NCBI RefSeq assembly: GCF_002925845.1
Contig: NZ_PDNI01000015.1
Span: 1-64,000 of the forward strand
From: Roseovarius nitratireducens
GTDB taxonomy: Bacteria > Pseudomonadota > Alphaproteobacteria > Rhodobacterales > Rhodobacteraceae
Length of the DNA: 64,000 nucleotides
Direction of reading: 5' to 3'
This document shows, one piece after another, positions 1-8,546 of the stretch. The notes beneath the pieces are model-generated. The model was given only the letters and a program-made list of their open reading frames with translations, searched no databases and was not told where the DNA came from. How positions within the stretch are numbered: the first letter of the stretch is position 1; every line of letters begins with the position of its first letter. The position numbers were made by a program, and so were the translations under genes.

Positions 1-1
1 G

Positions 2-1918
2 ACGGGCATCGCGCGGCAGGGCCGCCGCGTGACCGGCGTGGACTGGCAAGGCGAGGATGGAAGCAGCGGCCATATCGCCTGCGACATGATAGTCAATTGC
101 GCGGGCATGTGGGGCCGAGAGGTGGGGCGCATGGCCGGAACCAACGTGCCGCTGCATGCTTGCGAGCATTTCTATATCGTATCCGAGCCGATCGCGGGTC
201 TGTCGCAGCTTCCGGTCCTGCGGGTGCCGGATGAATGCGCCTATTACAAGGAGGATGCGGGCAAGATGATGCTCGGGGCGTTTGAGCCCAATGCCAAGCC
301 GTGGGGGATGGCGGGCATTCCCGAGAGTTTCGAGTTCGATCAGTTGCCGGAGGATTTCGACCATTTCGAGCCGATCCTCGAGGCGGCCGTCAACCGGATG
401 CCGGTGCTGGCCGAGGCGGGGATTCACACGTTCTTTAACGGTCCCGAAAGCTTTACCCCCGATGATGCCTATCACCTTGGCCTCTGCCCCGAGATGGACA
501 ACGTCTGGGTGGCCGCCGGGTTCAACTCCATCGGCATCCAATCGGCGGGCGGTGCAGGGCATGCGCTGTCGCAATGGATGGAGGATGGCGAGAAGCCATT
601 TGACCTGGGCGACGTGGATATCGCGCGGATGCAGCCGTTTCAGGGCAACCGGCATTATCTGTTCGAGCGCTCCAAGGAGACGCTCGGCCTGCTCTATGCC
701 GATCACTACCCCTACCGGCAGAAGGCCACCGCGCGCGGCGTGCGGCGCACACCGTTTCACACGCAATTGCTGGCGCAGGGCGCGGTGATGGGCGAGGCGG
801 CGGGATGGGAGCGCGCCAACTGGTTCGCCCGCGAGGGGCAGGAGCGTGCCTATGCCTATTCCTGGGGCCGCCAGAACTGGTTCGACAATGCCGCCGCCGA
901 GCATCGGGCCATCCGGCAGGCCGTGGGCCTCTACGACATGTCGAGCTTTGGCAAGCTGCGGGTGGAAGGGCCGGAGGCGGAGGCGTTTCTCAACCATGTC
1001 TGCGGGGCGGATATGTCGGTGCCGGTGGGGCGTATCGTCTATACGCAATTCCTCAACCCGCGGGGCGGGATCGAGGCCGATGTGACCGTCACGCGGCTAT
1101 CGGAGACCGCCTATCTGGTGGTCACGCCTGCCGCCACGCGGCTGGCGGACGAGACCTGGCTGCGGCGGCATCTGGGGGGCCGGATGGTCGTGATAACGGA
1201 CGTCACCGCCGCCGAGGGCGTGCTGGCGGTGATGGGGCCAAAGGCGCGCGACCTGATGCGCGCGGTGTCACCCGATGACATGTCGAACGAGGCGCATCCC
1301 TTTGGATGGGCGCGGCAGATCGAGATCGGCATGGGGCAGGCGCGCGCGCATCGTGTTTCTTACGTGGGCGAGCTCGGCTGGGAAATCTACGTGAGTGCCG
1401 ACATGGCCGGGCATGTCTTCGAGGTGCTGACAGAGGCGGGCGCGGATCACGGGCTGCGGCTGTGTGGTCTGCACGCGATGGATTCTTGCCGGATCGAGAA
1501 GGCGTTTCGCCATTTCGGGCATGACGTCACCTGCGAGGATCACGTGCTGGAGGCGGGCTTGGGATTCGCGGTGAAGACCGCCAAGCCCGACTTCATCGGG
1601 CGCGAGGCCGTGCTGCGAAAGCGCGAGGCGGGGCTGGAGCGGCGGATGGTGCAATTCCGGCTGACCGATCCGGCGCCGATGCTCTATCACAACGAGCCGC
1701 TGCTGCGGGATGGCGAGATCGTGGGCTACCTGAGTTCCGGTGCCTATGGCCACCACCTCGGCGGGGCCATCGGCATGGGATATGTGCCTTGCGCGGGCGA
1801 GAGCGCGGAGCAGGTGCTGGCCTCGGCCTACGAGGTCGACGTGGCGGGCACGCGCGTGCGCGCCGAGGCGAGCCTGCGGCCCATGTATGACCCGAAATCC
1901 GAGCGGATGCGCGGCTGA
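2..1918 (+). CDS. GcvT-type FAD-dependent oxidoreductase (dimethylglycine/sarcosine dehydrogenase-like), 5' end outside window
   Basis: The frame is open from base 2, so this is the C-terminal ~638 residues of a larger protein; family members are usually ~810 residues, so the FAD Rossmann motif probably lies upstream. What is present is the end of a DAO-type FAD domain ([12 protein letters not shown]; later [15 protein letters not shown]), a linker domain (about residues 200-260) and an aminomethyltransferase module with both GCV_T parts ([24 protein letters not shown], ending in the C-terminal barrel). Such proteins oxidatively demethylate N-methylated glycines and pass the one-carbon unit to tetrahydrofolate in the cytoplasm. 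Exact substrate cannot be read from sequence. It ends in TGA 95 bases before dapD. Confidence 0.85.
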   Translation, partial: TGIARQGRRVTGVDWQGEDGSSGHIACDMIVNCAGMWGREVGRMAGTNVPLHACEHFYIVSEPIAGLSQLPVLRVPDECAYYKEDAGKMMLGAFEPNAKPWGMAGIPESFEFDQLPEDFDHFEPILEAAVNRMPVLAEAGIHTFFNGPESFTPDDAYHLGLCPEMDNVWVAAGFNSIGIQSAGGAGHALSQWMEDGEKPFDLGDVDIARMQPFQGNRHYLFERSKETLGLLYADHYPYRQKATARGVRRTPFHTQLLAQGAVMGEAAGWERANWFAREGQERAYAYSWGRQNWFDNAAAEHRAIRQAVGLYDMSSFGKLRVEGPEAEAFLNHVCGADMSVPVGRIVYTQFLNPRGGIEADVTVTRLSETAYLVVTPAATRLADETWLRRHLGGRMVVITDVTAAEGVLAVMGPKARDLMRAVSPDDMSNEAHPFGWARQIEIGMGQARAHRVSYVGELGWEIYVSADMAGHVFEVLTEAGADHGLRLCGLHAMDSCRIEKAFRHFGHDVTCEDHVLEAGLGFAVKTAKPDFIGREAVLRKREAGLERRMVQFRLTDPAPMLYHNEPLLRDGEIVGYLSSGAYGHHLGGAIGMGYVPCAGESAEQVLASAYEVDVAGTRVRAEASLRPMYDPKSERMRG

Positions 1919-2012
1919 GGTCGCGCACGCGCCGCGGTCGGTCGCATTGATCCTGTCGCCATCTGCCCCTATAGGCGAGGACAACGCGAGAACTGACCCT
2001 GGGGAAACGCAG

Positions 2013-2840
2013 ATGTCCAACGACGCACTTGAAACCGCCATCGAAGCCGCCTGGGAGGCGCGCGACACGATCACGCCCGCCACCGGCGGCGAGACCCGCG
2101 AGGCCATCGAGGCCACGCTCGACGCACTCGATTCGGGCCGCCTGCGGGTGGCCGAACGTCACGAGGACGGTACCTGGCACGTCAACCAATGGGCCAAGAA
2201 GGCGGTGCTTCTGGGCTTTCGCATCAAGGACATGGAAATCCATCCGGGTGGCGCGCAGGGCGGCGGCTGGTGGGACAAGGTCGACAACAAGTTCAAGGGC
2301 TGGGGCGAGGCCGAATGGTGCGCCGCCGGTTTCCGCGCGGTGCCCAACTGCGTGGTGCGCAAATCCGCCTATATCGCGCCCGGCGTGGTGCTGATGCCGT
2401 CCTTCGTCAATCTCGGTGCCTATGTGGACGAGGGTACGATGGTGGACACCTGGGCGACGGTGGGCAGCTGCGCGCAGATCGGCAAAGGCGTGCACCTGTC
2501 GGGTGGCGTGGGCATCGGCGGCGTGCTGGAACCGATGCAGGCGGGGCCGACGATCATCGAGGACAACTGTTTCATCGGTGCGCGGTCCGAGGTCGTCGAG
2601 GGCTGTATCGTGCGCGAGGGTTCGGTGCTGGGCATGGGCGTGTTCATCGGCAAGTCCACCAAGATCGTGGACCGCGAGACCGGCGAGGTGTTCATCGGCG
2701 AGGTGCCGCCCTACTCGGTCGTGGTCTCGGGGTCGATTCCGTCCAAGGGCGGGGTCAACCTCTATTGCGCAGTGATCGTGAAGCGGGTGGATGCGCAGAC
2801 GCGTTCCAAGACCGCGATCAACGAGCTGCTGCGCGACTGA
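2013..2840 (+). CDS. dapD: 2,3,4,5-tetrahydropyridine-2,6-dicarboxylate N-succinyltransferase
   Basis: This 275-residue cytoplasmic enzyme transfers succinyl from succinyl-CoA to tetrahydrodipicolinate in the diaminopimelate/lysine pathway. The length matches the family. The C-terminal half is a left-handed beta-helix of hexapeptide repeats (e.g. [20 protein letters not shown], then [19 protein letters not shown]). The open frame extends far upstream, but the start is placed at the ATG giving [17 protein letters not shown] because it follows GGGGAAACGCAG at a usable distance and matches the normal N-terminus. Other dap genes are not adjacent. It lies downstream of the oxidoreductase on the same strand with a 94-base gap. 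Confidence 0.96.
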   Translation: MSNDALETAIEAAWEARDTITPATGGETREAIEATLDALDSGRLRVAERHEDGTWHVNQWAKKAVLLGFRIKDMEIHPGGAQGGGWWDKVDNKFKGWGEAEWCAAGFRAVPNCVVRKSAYIAPGVVLMPSFVNLGAYVDEGTMVDTWATVGSCAQIGKGVHLSGGVGIGGVLEPMQAGPTIIEDNCFIGARSEVVEGCIVREGSVLGMGVFIGKSTKIVDRETGEVFIGEVPPYSVVVSGSIPSKGGVNLYCAVIVKRVDAQTRSKTAINELLRD

Positions 2841-2920
2841 GTTGACACCCCGGCCCCTCGGCACAAGTCTGAGGCCATGAGCGCGGATCGCGATCCTTCC
2901 CCGCGCGCCGGGGCACGCAG

Positions 2921-3955
2921 ATGATCCCGGCGCTGTCCTTCCCGCTACTGATGGCGCTGTTTGCCGGGGCCGCCGGGGTGGTCATCGTCTGCTCGTTGCG
3001 GGCGACCGGGCTGGCCGACGTGATCGCCGACCGGACCCGGCTGGGCGAGGCGATCATCGGCGCCACGCTGCTCGGCGCGGCCACGTCGCTGTCGGGCACG
3101 GTGGTGTCGGTCACCGCGGCAAGCGCGGGGGATGCGAGCTTTGCCATCTCCAACGCCATCGGCGGCATCGCGGCACAGACCCTGTTTCTTGCCATCGCCG
3201 ATGTGCTCTACCGGCGCAGCAACCTCGAACACGCGGTGGCCGAACCGGCCAACCTGTTCCAGTGCGTGGTGCTGATCGGGATGCTGAGCCTGCCGCTGGC
3301 GGCGATGACCGCGCCGGAGGTGGCGGTTGCGGGGCTGCATCCCGTCTCGGTCGTGCTGTTTTTGGTCTACGTGACGTCGGTGCGCGTGGCGGCGCGCATC
3401 CGTGAGACGCCGATGTGGCGACCGACGCAGACCAGCCAGACGCGCCACGACGTGCCCGAGGACGAGGCCGAACGCCACCGCCCGGTGACGGGCCCGCTGC
3501 TGGTCTTCGGCGGGCTGGTCTGTCTGATGGGGGCCGGGGGATGGGTGATCAGCCAGGTGGGCGCAGAGCTTATCGCGCGCTACCAACTCGGCTCCAGCCT
3601 CGTGGGGGCGCTGATCACGGCGGTCGTCACCTCGATGCCCGAGCTTGTCACGACGCTGGCGGCAATCCGGCGCGGCGCGCTGCAACTGGCCGTGGGCGGA
3701 ATCATCGGCGGCAACACCTTCGACGTGCTGTTCCTGGTACTGTCGGACATCGCCTATCGCGAAGGCTCGATCTATCACGCGATGCAGGCGGCGGACGTGT
3801 TCTGGATCGCGGTCGGCCTGCTGATGACCTCGGTCCTGCTGGCGGGCCTGATCCTGCGGCAGAAACACGGGCCAGCGCGGATCGGGTTCGAGAGCGTCCT
3901 GCTCTTCGCGATCTATATCGGGGCGGTCACGGTGCAGGTGATTGCCCAGGGCTGA
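2921..3955 (+). CDS. Sodium/calcium exchanger-family membrane protein
   Basis: This 344-residue protein has about ten hydrophobic segments and two internally related halves, as expected for the Ca2+:cation antiporter (CaCA) family. The first alpha-repeat region reads GATLLGAATSLSGTVVSVTAAS and the second LVGALITAVVTSMPELVTTLAA, with the acidic residue in SMPELVT in the usual ion-binding position. In the first repeat the position is SLSGTVV, so the canonical glutamate is missing there. This suggests altered ion selectivity or a non-canonical member. It sits in the inner membrane. The start is the ATG at 2921; the upstream ATG at 2877 is in another frame. Confidence 0.82.
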   Translation: MIPALSFPLLMALFAGAAGVVIVCSLRATGLADVIADRTRLGEAIIGATLLGAATSLSGTVVSVTAASAGDASFAISNAIGGIAAQTLFLAIADVLYRRSNLEHAVAEPANLFQCVVLIGMLSLPLAAMTAPEVAVAGLHPVSVVLFLVYVTSVRVAARIRETPMWRPTQTSQTRHDVPEDEAERHRPVTGPLLVFGGLVCLMGAGGWVISQVGAELIARYQLGSSLVGALITAVVTSMPELVTTLAAIRRGALQLAVGGIIGGNTFDVLFLVLSDIAYREGSIYHAMQAADVFWIAVGLLMTSVLLAGLILRQKHGPARIGFESVLLFAIYIGAVTVQVIAQG

Positions 3956-4018
3956 GACCGGGCGGTAAGGGGCCGGGCGCGGCTTGACATGCGGCGGGCG
4001 TCGGCGCATGTCGCGCGG

Positions 4019-4339
4019 ATGAGCAGGGACACGACACAACAGGTCTATACCCTCGTCGTCGAGGTCGGGCGCAAGGCGGGCGACGGGCTGCCGGACGCGG
4101 CCACAGGCGCGGCGCTGATGGTTTATGCCTCGGGCGTGGACGAGGCCGAGGCGGTGCGCGAGACGGTGGCGATCCTCAAACAGGCGGGGATGGCCCCGCT
4201 GGACGTGACCGGCCACGGCACCTTGGCCGAGCGCGAGGCCGAGGGCCACGAGATCGACACGGAGGAGCGCGCGCTCATGGCCCGCGCCCGCGACGAGAAC
4301 GCGGTGATCGTGGCGCAGGTGACGCCGTTTCACGACTGA
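4019..4339 (+). CDS. Small conserved-looking hypothetical protein
   Basis: A 106-residue soluble, acidic protein (MSRDTTQQVYTLVVEVGRK...). I do not recognise the family. The layout is a beta strand (QQVYTLVVEVGRK), a long amphipathic helix (EAEAVRETVAILKQAG) and a polar tail, with no signal peptide or membrane segment. An upstream in-frame ATG at 3989 is possible but would add the unlikely leader MRRASAHVAR; neither start has a strong ribosome-binding site. It follows the exchanger gene by 63 bases and could be co-transcribed with it. Codon use is GC3-rich like its neighbours, which supports it being real. Confidence 0.6.
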   Translation: MSRDTTQQVYTLVVEVGRKAGDGLPDAATGAALMVYASGVDEAEAVRETVAILKQAGMAPLDVTGHGTLAEREAEGHEIDTEERALMARARDENAVIVAQVTPFHD

Positions 4340-4358
4340 GGCCGATGCCGGGCTTGTC

Positions 4359-4387
4359 TTGACGGTCTGTTAAGGGCTATGTTCTAG
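4359..4387 (+). promoter_or_regulatory. Putative sigma70-type promoter ahead of the MT-A70 remnant
   Basis: TTGACG and TTCTAG are separated by 17 bases and lie about 40 bases before the ATG at 4426 of the truncated methyltransferase gene. It could now also drive the DpnI-like gene downstream. Assigned by eye only. Confidence 0.35.
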
Positions 4388-4425
4388 TCTTGTTCACCAT
4401 GACAGTACGGGGGGAGTCCATCAAG

Positions 4426-4659
4426 ATGTCGGCTATGGAGCATCCCGCCACACAAGACCTGCGCCGTTTTTTGGGGCAAGACCGCTTCGGCTGCGTCATG
4501 GCCGACCCGCCGTGGCGATTCACCAACCGCACCGGAAAGGTCGCGCCGGAGCACAAGCGCCTGTCGCGCTATCCCACCATGACGCTGGGCGAGATTTGCG
4601 CGCTGCCGGTGGCCGATTACCTGACCGACGCGGCGTGGGCTTCTATTTTCGCGACGTGA
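4426..4659 (+). pseudogene. MT-A70 family adenine methyltransferase, N-terminal fragment
   Basis: The start is the ATG at 4426, nine bases after GGGGGAG. The reading frame gives about 78 residues with the catalytic DPPW motif at the end of the first strand (GCVMADPPWRF), followed by a segment typical of MT-A70 enzymes (SRYPTMTLGEICALPVADYL). Full-length members are ~180-250 residues; here the homology stops around base 4640 and a stop follows at 4657. The DNA also becomes clearly AT-richer there. I infer that the gene was cut by insertion or deletion when the neighbouring DpnI-like gene arrived. MT-A70 enzymes make N6-methyladenine; this fragment lacks most of the fold and should be inactive. 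Confidence 0.7.
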
Positions 4660-4719
4660 CGGAAGTTCATGAACGTAACGTTTACTCCAATCTGACACCA
4701 CTCTGAATTTGGTCTGAAT

Positions 4720-5508
4720 TTGGATCTGTTCATAGATCAAAACTCCCACTACACGAGTCGCAGTCAAATTGCGCGTGTAATGACAGAAGCATGGGCTGCC
4801 ACCAACTTATATTGTCCGAACTGTGGCCATCAGTCTCTCACACAATATGAAGTCAATCGTCCAGTAGCAGACTTTTTTTGTTCAATTTGCTGCGATGATT
4901 TTGAACTGAAAAGTTCATCTCGAGCATTTGGGAAAAAAATGGCCAATGGGGCTTATGAAACAAAGATGCAAAGGCTTGCGTCTGATACCAGTCCCAACCT
5001 TGTTCTTCTACGTTACGACCTTGAGAGACGGCAGGTTCGCGACTTGGTCTGCGTGCCCCGACGGTTCTTCGTACATTCGATAATTGAAGCCCGCAAACCG
5101 CTAGCTGAAACAGCGCGCCGGCGTGGATGGATTGGATCAAATATTCTTTTACATCTTGTTCCTAAGATCGGGCGCATCGACTTGGTCAGGAACGGTGAAA
5201 TAATGGATAAACGCGCAGTCCTTGAAAAATGGCGACAAACGGCGTTCCTCGAAAAAAACACCGGCACCGCTCGGGGTTGGCTCGTCGATGTCATGATCTG
5301 CATCGAGAGACTCGAAAAAGAGACGTTTTCACTGACCGATATCTACCAATGCGAGGGACGTCTCGAACAACTTTATCCTGAGAATCAACACGTCCGTGCG
5401 AAGATACGCCAACAACTTCAGGTGCTTCGAGATAACGGCTATCTGGTGTTCCTCGGTAACGGCGAGTACCGCAAGAATGCTCAGCCGATCGATCGAACCA
5501 TGAGCTGA
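4720..5508 (+). CDS. DpnI-like methyl-dependent restriction endonuclease
   Basis: The 262-residue product aligns by eye with DpnI (recognises N6-methylated GATC) over its whole length. Numbered from the TTG at 4720 it shows a four-cysteine zinc site (CPNCG at 32-36, C54 and C57), a PD-(D/E)XK-type active site (NRPVADFFC with D51, then FELKS with E62 and K64), the segment TARRRGWIGSNI, and a C-terminal winged helix (IRQQLQVLRDNGYL, GNGEYRK), as in DpnI. There is no ATG start: resemblance to DpnI extends a few residues before the TTG, and the frame is closed by TGA at 4693. TTG 4720 or CTG 4714 are the options. The gene is much AT-richer than its neighbours, which points to transfer. Confidence 0.88.
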   Translation: MDLFIDQNSHYTSRSQIARVMTEAWAATNLYCPNCGHQSLTQYEVNRPVADFFCSICCDDFELKSSSRAFGKKMANGAYETKMQRLASDTSPNLVLLRYDLERRQVRDLVCVPRRFFVHSIIEARKPLAETARRRGWIGSNILLHLVPKIGRIDLVRNGEIMDKRAVLEKWRQTAFLEKNTGTARGWLVDVMICIERLEKETFSLTDIYQCEGRLEQLYPENQHVRAKIRQQLQVLRDNGYLVFLGNGEYRKNAQPIDRTMS

Positions 5509-5590
5509 TCCGGGGTTGGCTCAATCTGAGCGCATCGAGACGCGACTGACGACACGCGCCGCGCCTTGACCGGCGCGCTTCGGGAGGTTG

Positions 5591-6313
5591 TCAGCCCTCG
5601 TTCTGTGCCGGGTCCGAGGCCGCGCGCACGAGGCGCGTGAGCGTGCCGAGACGCTCTTTCTGCTGTCCCGCGACGTCGAAATTCGCGGGGTCGAGCCAGA
5701 AGCCGAATGCCTCTTTCAGCGCGGGCCATTCCGCGTCGATCGCTGCAAACCATGCGGTATCACGGTTGCGGCCCTTGACCACGGTGGCCTGCCGAAAGGT
5801 GCCCTCATAGCTCAGCCCCAGGCGTTGCGCGGCGCGGCGCGAGGCCATGTTGAGCGCGTCGCATTTCCATTCGAACCGGCGATAGCCTGCGCCGAAGGCC
5901 CAATCCATCATCAGGTAGAGTGCCTCGGTCGCGGCGCAGGTGCGCTGCAGTGCCGGGGCGAGGTTGATATGGCCGACCTCGATGCTGCCCGCCTCCGGCT
6001 TGATCCGCAGATAGCTGGCGACACCGCCCACCTGCCCGGCATCCAGATCGGTGATCGCGTAGAACAGCGGATCGTTCCCCGCCGCCGCCTCGCGCGCCCA
6101 CCGGTGGTATTGCGAGGCCGAGGAGAACGGGCCGTAGGGCATGTAATCCCAGAGCGCGGGATCGGCGCTCATCGCGCGGTGCAGATCGACCGCGTGCCGG
6201 TCCGCATCGAGCCGGTCGAGCCGCGCGTAGCGCCCGGTCAGCGGCGTGCCATCGGGTGCGGGCGGTGGCCGCCAATCCAACAGTTGAGGACCGAGGGGGC
6301 GGCTGTCCGACAT
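5591..6313 (-). CDS. GNAT family N-acetyltransferase (RimJ/RimL-like)
   Basis: A 240-residue cytoplasmic acetyltransferase. The pattern is that of ribosomal-protein-type GNAT enzymes: an N-terminal strand-helix module (PLTGRYARLDRLDADRHAVDLH), a central strand pair with IEVGHINLAPALQRT and the acetyl-CoA helix (CAATEALYLMMDWAFGAGYRRFEW), then the family-typical NMASRRAAQRLGLSYEGTFRQA. The protein it modifies is unknown. It starts 10 bases after the aspS stop codon, so it is probably the second gene of an aspS operon. The region between its stop and the DpnI-like gene holds a GC-rich hairpin (around 5557-5580). Confidence 0.85.
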   Translation of the reverse strand: MSDSRPLGPQLLDWRPPPAPDGTPLTGRYARLDRLDADRHAVDLHRAMSADPALWDYMPYGPFSSASQYHRWAREAAAGNDPLFYAITDLDAGQVGGVASYLRIKPEAGSIEVGHINLAPALQRTCAATEALYLMMDWAFGAGYRRFEWKCDALNMASRRAAQRLGLSYEGTFRQATVVKGRNRDTAWFAAIDAEWPALKEAFGFWLDPANFDVAGQQKERLGTLTRLVRAASDPAQNEG

Positions 6314-6323
6314 GGCTGATGCC

Positions 6324-8312
6324 TCACTCCTGCGGGATGACCCTGAGCCCGAGTTCCATGAGCTGATCCGGGGTCGGCTCGGAGGGCGCGTTCATCATCA
6401 GGTCCTCGGCGCGCTGGGTCATGGGGAACATGATGACCTCGCGGATGTTGGAGGTGCCGGCGAGCAGCATCACCATCCGGTCGATCCCGGCAGCACAGCC
6501 ACCGTGGGGGGGCGCGCCGTATTGGAACGCGTTGACCATCCCGCCGAAGCGGTTGCGGACCTCCGATTCGTCGTAGCCGGCGAGCGCGAATGCCTTGAAC
6601 ATGGTCTCGGGGCGGTGGTTGCGGATGGCGCCGGAGACGATTTCGTAGCCGTTGCAGGCGAGGTCGTACTGGTAGCCGAGCACCTGAAGCGGGTCGCCGT
6701 CGAGGGCGTCGCGCCCGCCCTGGGGCATCGAGAAGGGGTTGTGCGAGAAATCGACCTTGCCGGTTTCTTCATCTGCCTCGTACATCGGGAAATCGACGAT
6801 CCAGGCGAAGGCGAAGCGGTCCTGCTCGGTCAGGCCAAGCTCTTCGCCGATGACGTCGCGGGCGCGGGCGGCGACCCGCTCGAACGCCTGCGGCTTGCCA
6901 CCCAAGAAGAAGGCGGCGTCGCCGACGCCAAGGCCAAGCTGCTGGCGGATCGCCTCGGTCCGCTCGGGGCCGATGTTCTTGGCGAGGGGGCCTGCGGCTT
7001 CCATGGTGTACGCTTTGGTCAAGAACGCAACCCGTTCCAAATCCCCAGCTTCGCGGGCTTCTTTCAACTTAGCACGATGTTCCCATAGCGTTGGGCCTGA
7101 AAAAATTTCGTCGTCAAACTCATTGATGAACGCATCGACGTCATCTGGATTAGAAATAACGCCTTCCGAGTCCCACTTCTTCAGTAGTTCTGCCGCACGC
7201 TTGTTGATGTCCGCAGATAGGGATTCCCGCCAGAAGATATACCCCATCCCCGGCAGCCCCTCTTTCTGGGCAAAGGCGTTCATGCGGTCGCAGAACTTGC
7301 GGCTGCCGCCGGTGGGCGCGGGGATGGCGCGGATTTGAGTGCCGTCCTGCTCCAGCAATTTCGCGAAGATGGCAAAGCCGGAGCCGCGGAAATGCTCGGA
7401 GACCTCCTGCATCTGGATGGGGTTACGCAGGTCGGGCTTGTCGGAGCCGTATTTGAGCATCGCCTCGGCGAAGGGGATTTGCGGCCATGTCTCGGGCGCA
7501 TCCACGCGCGCGCCCTCGCCGAATTCCTCGAACACGCCGGCGATCACCGGGGCGACGGTGTCGAACACGTCCTGCTGCTCGACAAAGGACATTTCCATGT
7601 CGAGCTGGTAGAAATCGGTGGGCGAGCGGTCGGCGCGCGGGTCCTCGTCGCGAAAGCAGGGCGCGATCTGGAAATACTTGTCGAAGCCCGAGACCATGAT
7701 GAGCTGCTTGAACTGCTGCGGTGCCTGCGGCAGCGCGTAGAAGCGGCCGGGGTGCAGGCGCGAGGGCACGAGGAAGTCGCGCGCGCCCTCGGGGCTGCTC
7801 GCGGTGATGATCGGCGTCTGGAACTCGCGGAAGCCGCGATCCCACATGCGCCGCCGGATCGAGGACACCACGTCCGAGCGCAGCACCATGTTGTGCTGCA
7901 TCGCCTCGCGGCGCAGGTCGAGATAGCGATAGCGCAGGCGCGTCTCCTCGGGGTATTCCTGATCGCCGAAGACCTGCAGCGGCAATTCGTCCGCACTGCC
8001 GAGAACCTCGAGGTCGCGGATATAGACCTCGATCTCGCCGGTGGGGATTTTCGCGTTCACGAGGCTCGCGTCGCGGGCCTTCACATTGCCGTCGATGCGG
8101 ATGCAGTATTCCGCGCGCAAGCCTTCCACCGCGTCGAAAACCGGGCTGTCGGGGTCGCACAACACCTGTGTCACGCCATAGTGATCGCGCAGGTCGATGA
8201 ACAACACGCCGCCGTGATCGCGGATGCGGTGGACCCAACCGGCAAGGCGGACGGTCTCTCCGACATGGGATTTTCTCAGATCGGCGCAGGTATGGCTGCG
8301 ATAGCTATGCAT
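6324..8312 (-). CDS. aspS: Aspartyl-tRNA synthetase with an extra internal segment
   Basis: Charges tRNA-Asp (and possibly tRNA-Asn) with aspartate. The start [18 protein letters not shown] is at 8312; the longer frame is not used. Domains in order: OB-fold anticodon domain (1-110), class II catalytic core with the [19 protein letters not shown] block, the bacterial GAD domain (about 290-440), and the rest of the core ([19 protein letters not shown]). The product is 662 residues, about 70 longer than the ~590 usual for the family. The excess is one block at residues 364-436 inside the GAD region, after GMGYIFWRE and before [10 protein letters not shown] (listed separately). Both flanks match the family closely, so the gene appears intact and is presumably the only aspS. 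Confidence 0.96.
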   Translation of the reverse strand: MHSYRSHTCADLRKSHVGETVRLAGWVHRIRDHGGVLFIDLRDHYGVTQVLCDPDSPVFDAVEGLRAEYCIRIDGNVKARDASLVNAKIPTGEIEVYIRDLEVLGSADELPLQVFGDQEYPEETRLRYRYLDLRREAMQHNMVLRSDVVSSIRRRMWDRGFREFQTPIITASSPEGARDFLVPSRLHPGRFYALPQAPQQFKQLIMVSGFDKYFQIAPCFRDEDPRADRSPTDFYQLDMEMSFVEQQDVFDTVAPVIAGVFEEFGEGARVDAPETWPQIPFAEAMLKYGSDKPDLRNPIQMQEVSEHFRGSGFAIFAKLLEQDGTQIRAIPAPTGGSRKFCDRMNAFAQKEGLPGMGYIFWRESLSADINKRAAELLKKWDSEGVISNPDDVDAFINEFDDEIFSGPTLWEHRAKLKEAREAGDLERVAFLTKAYTMEAAGPLAKNIGPERTEAIRQQLGLGVGDAAFFLGGKPQAFERVAARARDVIGEELGLTEQDRFAFAWIVDFPMYEADEETGKVDFSHNPFSMPQGGRDALDGDPLQVLGYQYDLACNGYEIVSGAIRNHRPETMFKAFALAGYDESEVRNRFGGMVNAFQYGAPPHGGCAAGIDRMVMLLAGTSNIREVIMFPMTQRAEDLMMNAPSEPTPDQLMELGLRVIPQE
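7005..7223 (-). other. In-frame 73-codon insert within aspS
   Basis: AspRS residues 364-436 replace a short loop of about six residues in relatives I can recall. The segment begins [18 protein letters not shown] and ends [12 protein letters not shown]. It is charged, predicted largely helical by eye (several amphipathic stretches), without cysteines. By hand count it is about 50 percent GC, against well over 60 percent in the flanking aspS sequence. It keeps the frame exactly and contains no stop. It is too short for an intein and lacks intein end residues. The origin is unknown. Confidence 0.75.
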
Positions 8313-8368
8313 TTGGGGTCTCCGGGGCCGCGCGGGCCGCTGATGGCGTTCTGTGTCGGGTCCGCGCC

Positions 8369-8397
8369 GATACACATGGGCGGGGCGGCAAAGTCAA
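8369..8397 (-). promoter_or_regulatory. Putative sigma70-type promoter of aspS
   Basis: On the minus strand TTGACT and TGTATC are spaced by 17 bases, about 55 bases before the aspS start codon. The rest of the 234-base aspS-cfa intergenic region shows no further gene. Confidence 0.45.
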
Positions 8398-8546
8398 GGC
8401 CGGGGGTGGGCCGAATGCTTTACAGACCGCCTGAATCCAATAGAATACCGGCGCTTGGGGCAGGCATCCGGCAGGGCCGGGCACGGCAGGCCGGATCGAG
8501 ACGCCGATGCGCGGTGCCGGGGACGGCACGGAACTGGAGGTGTGCG

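Noticed and set aside
2945-4333. Long minus-strand open frame opposite the exchanger gene
   Set aside because: His/Arg-rich antisense composition; the plus-strand genes explain the region.
4426-5508. Functional restriction-modification pair MT-A70 plus DpnI-like enzyme
   Set aside because: The methyltransferase is truncated after its first motif, and a DpnI-type enzyme needs methylation of its target and would not be protected by it.
7005-7223. Intein in aspS
   Set aside because: Only 73 residues, no intein blocks, no terminal His-Asn/Cys junction; an in-frame insert of another kind is more likely.
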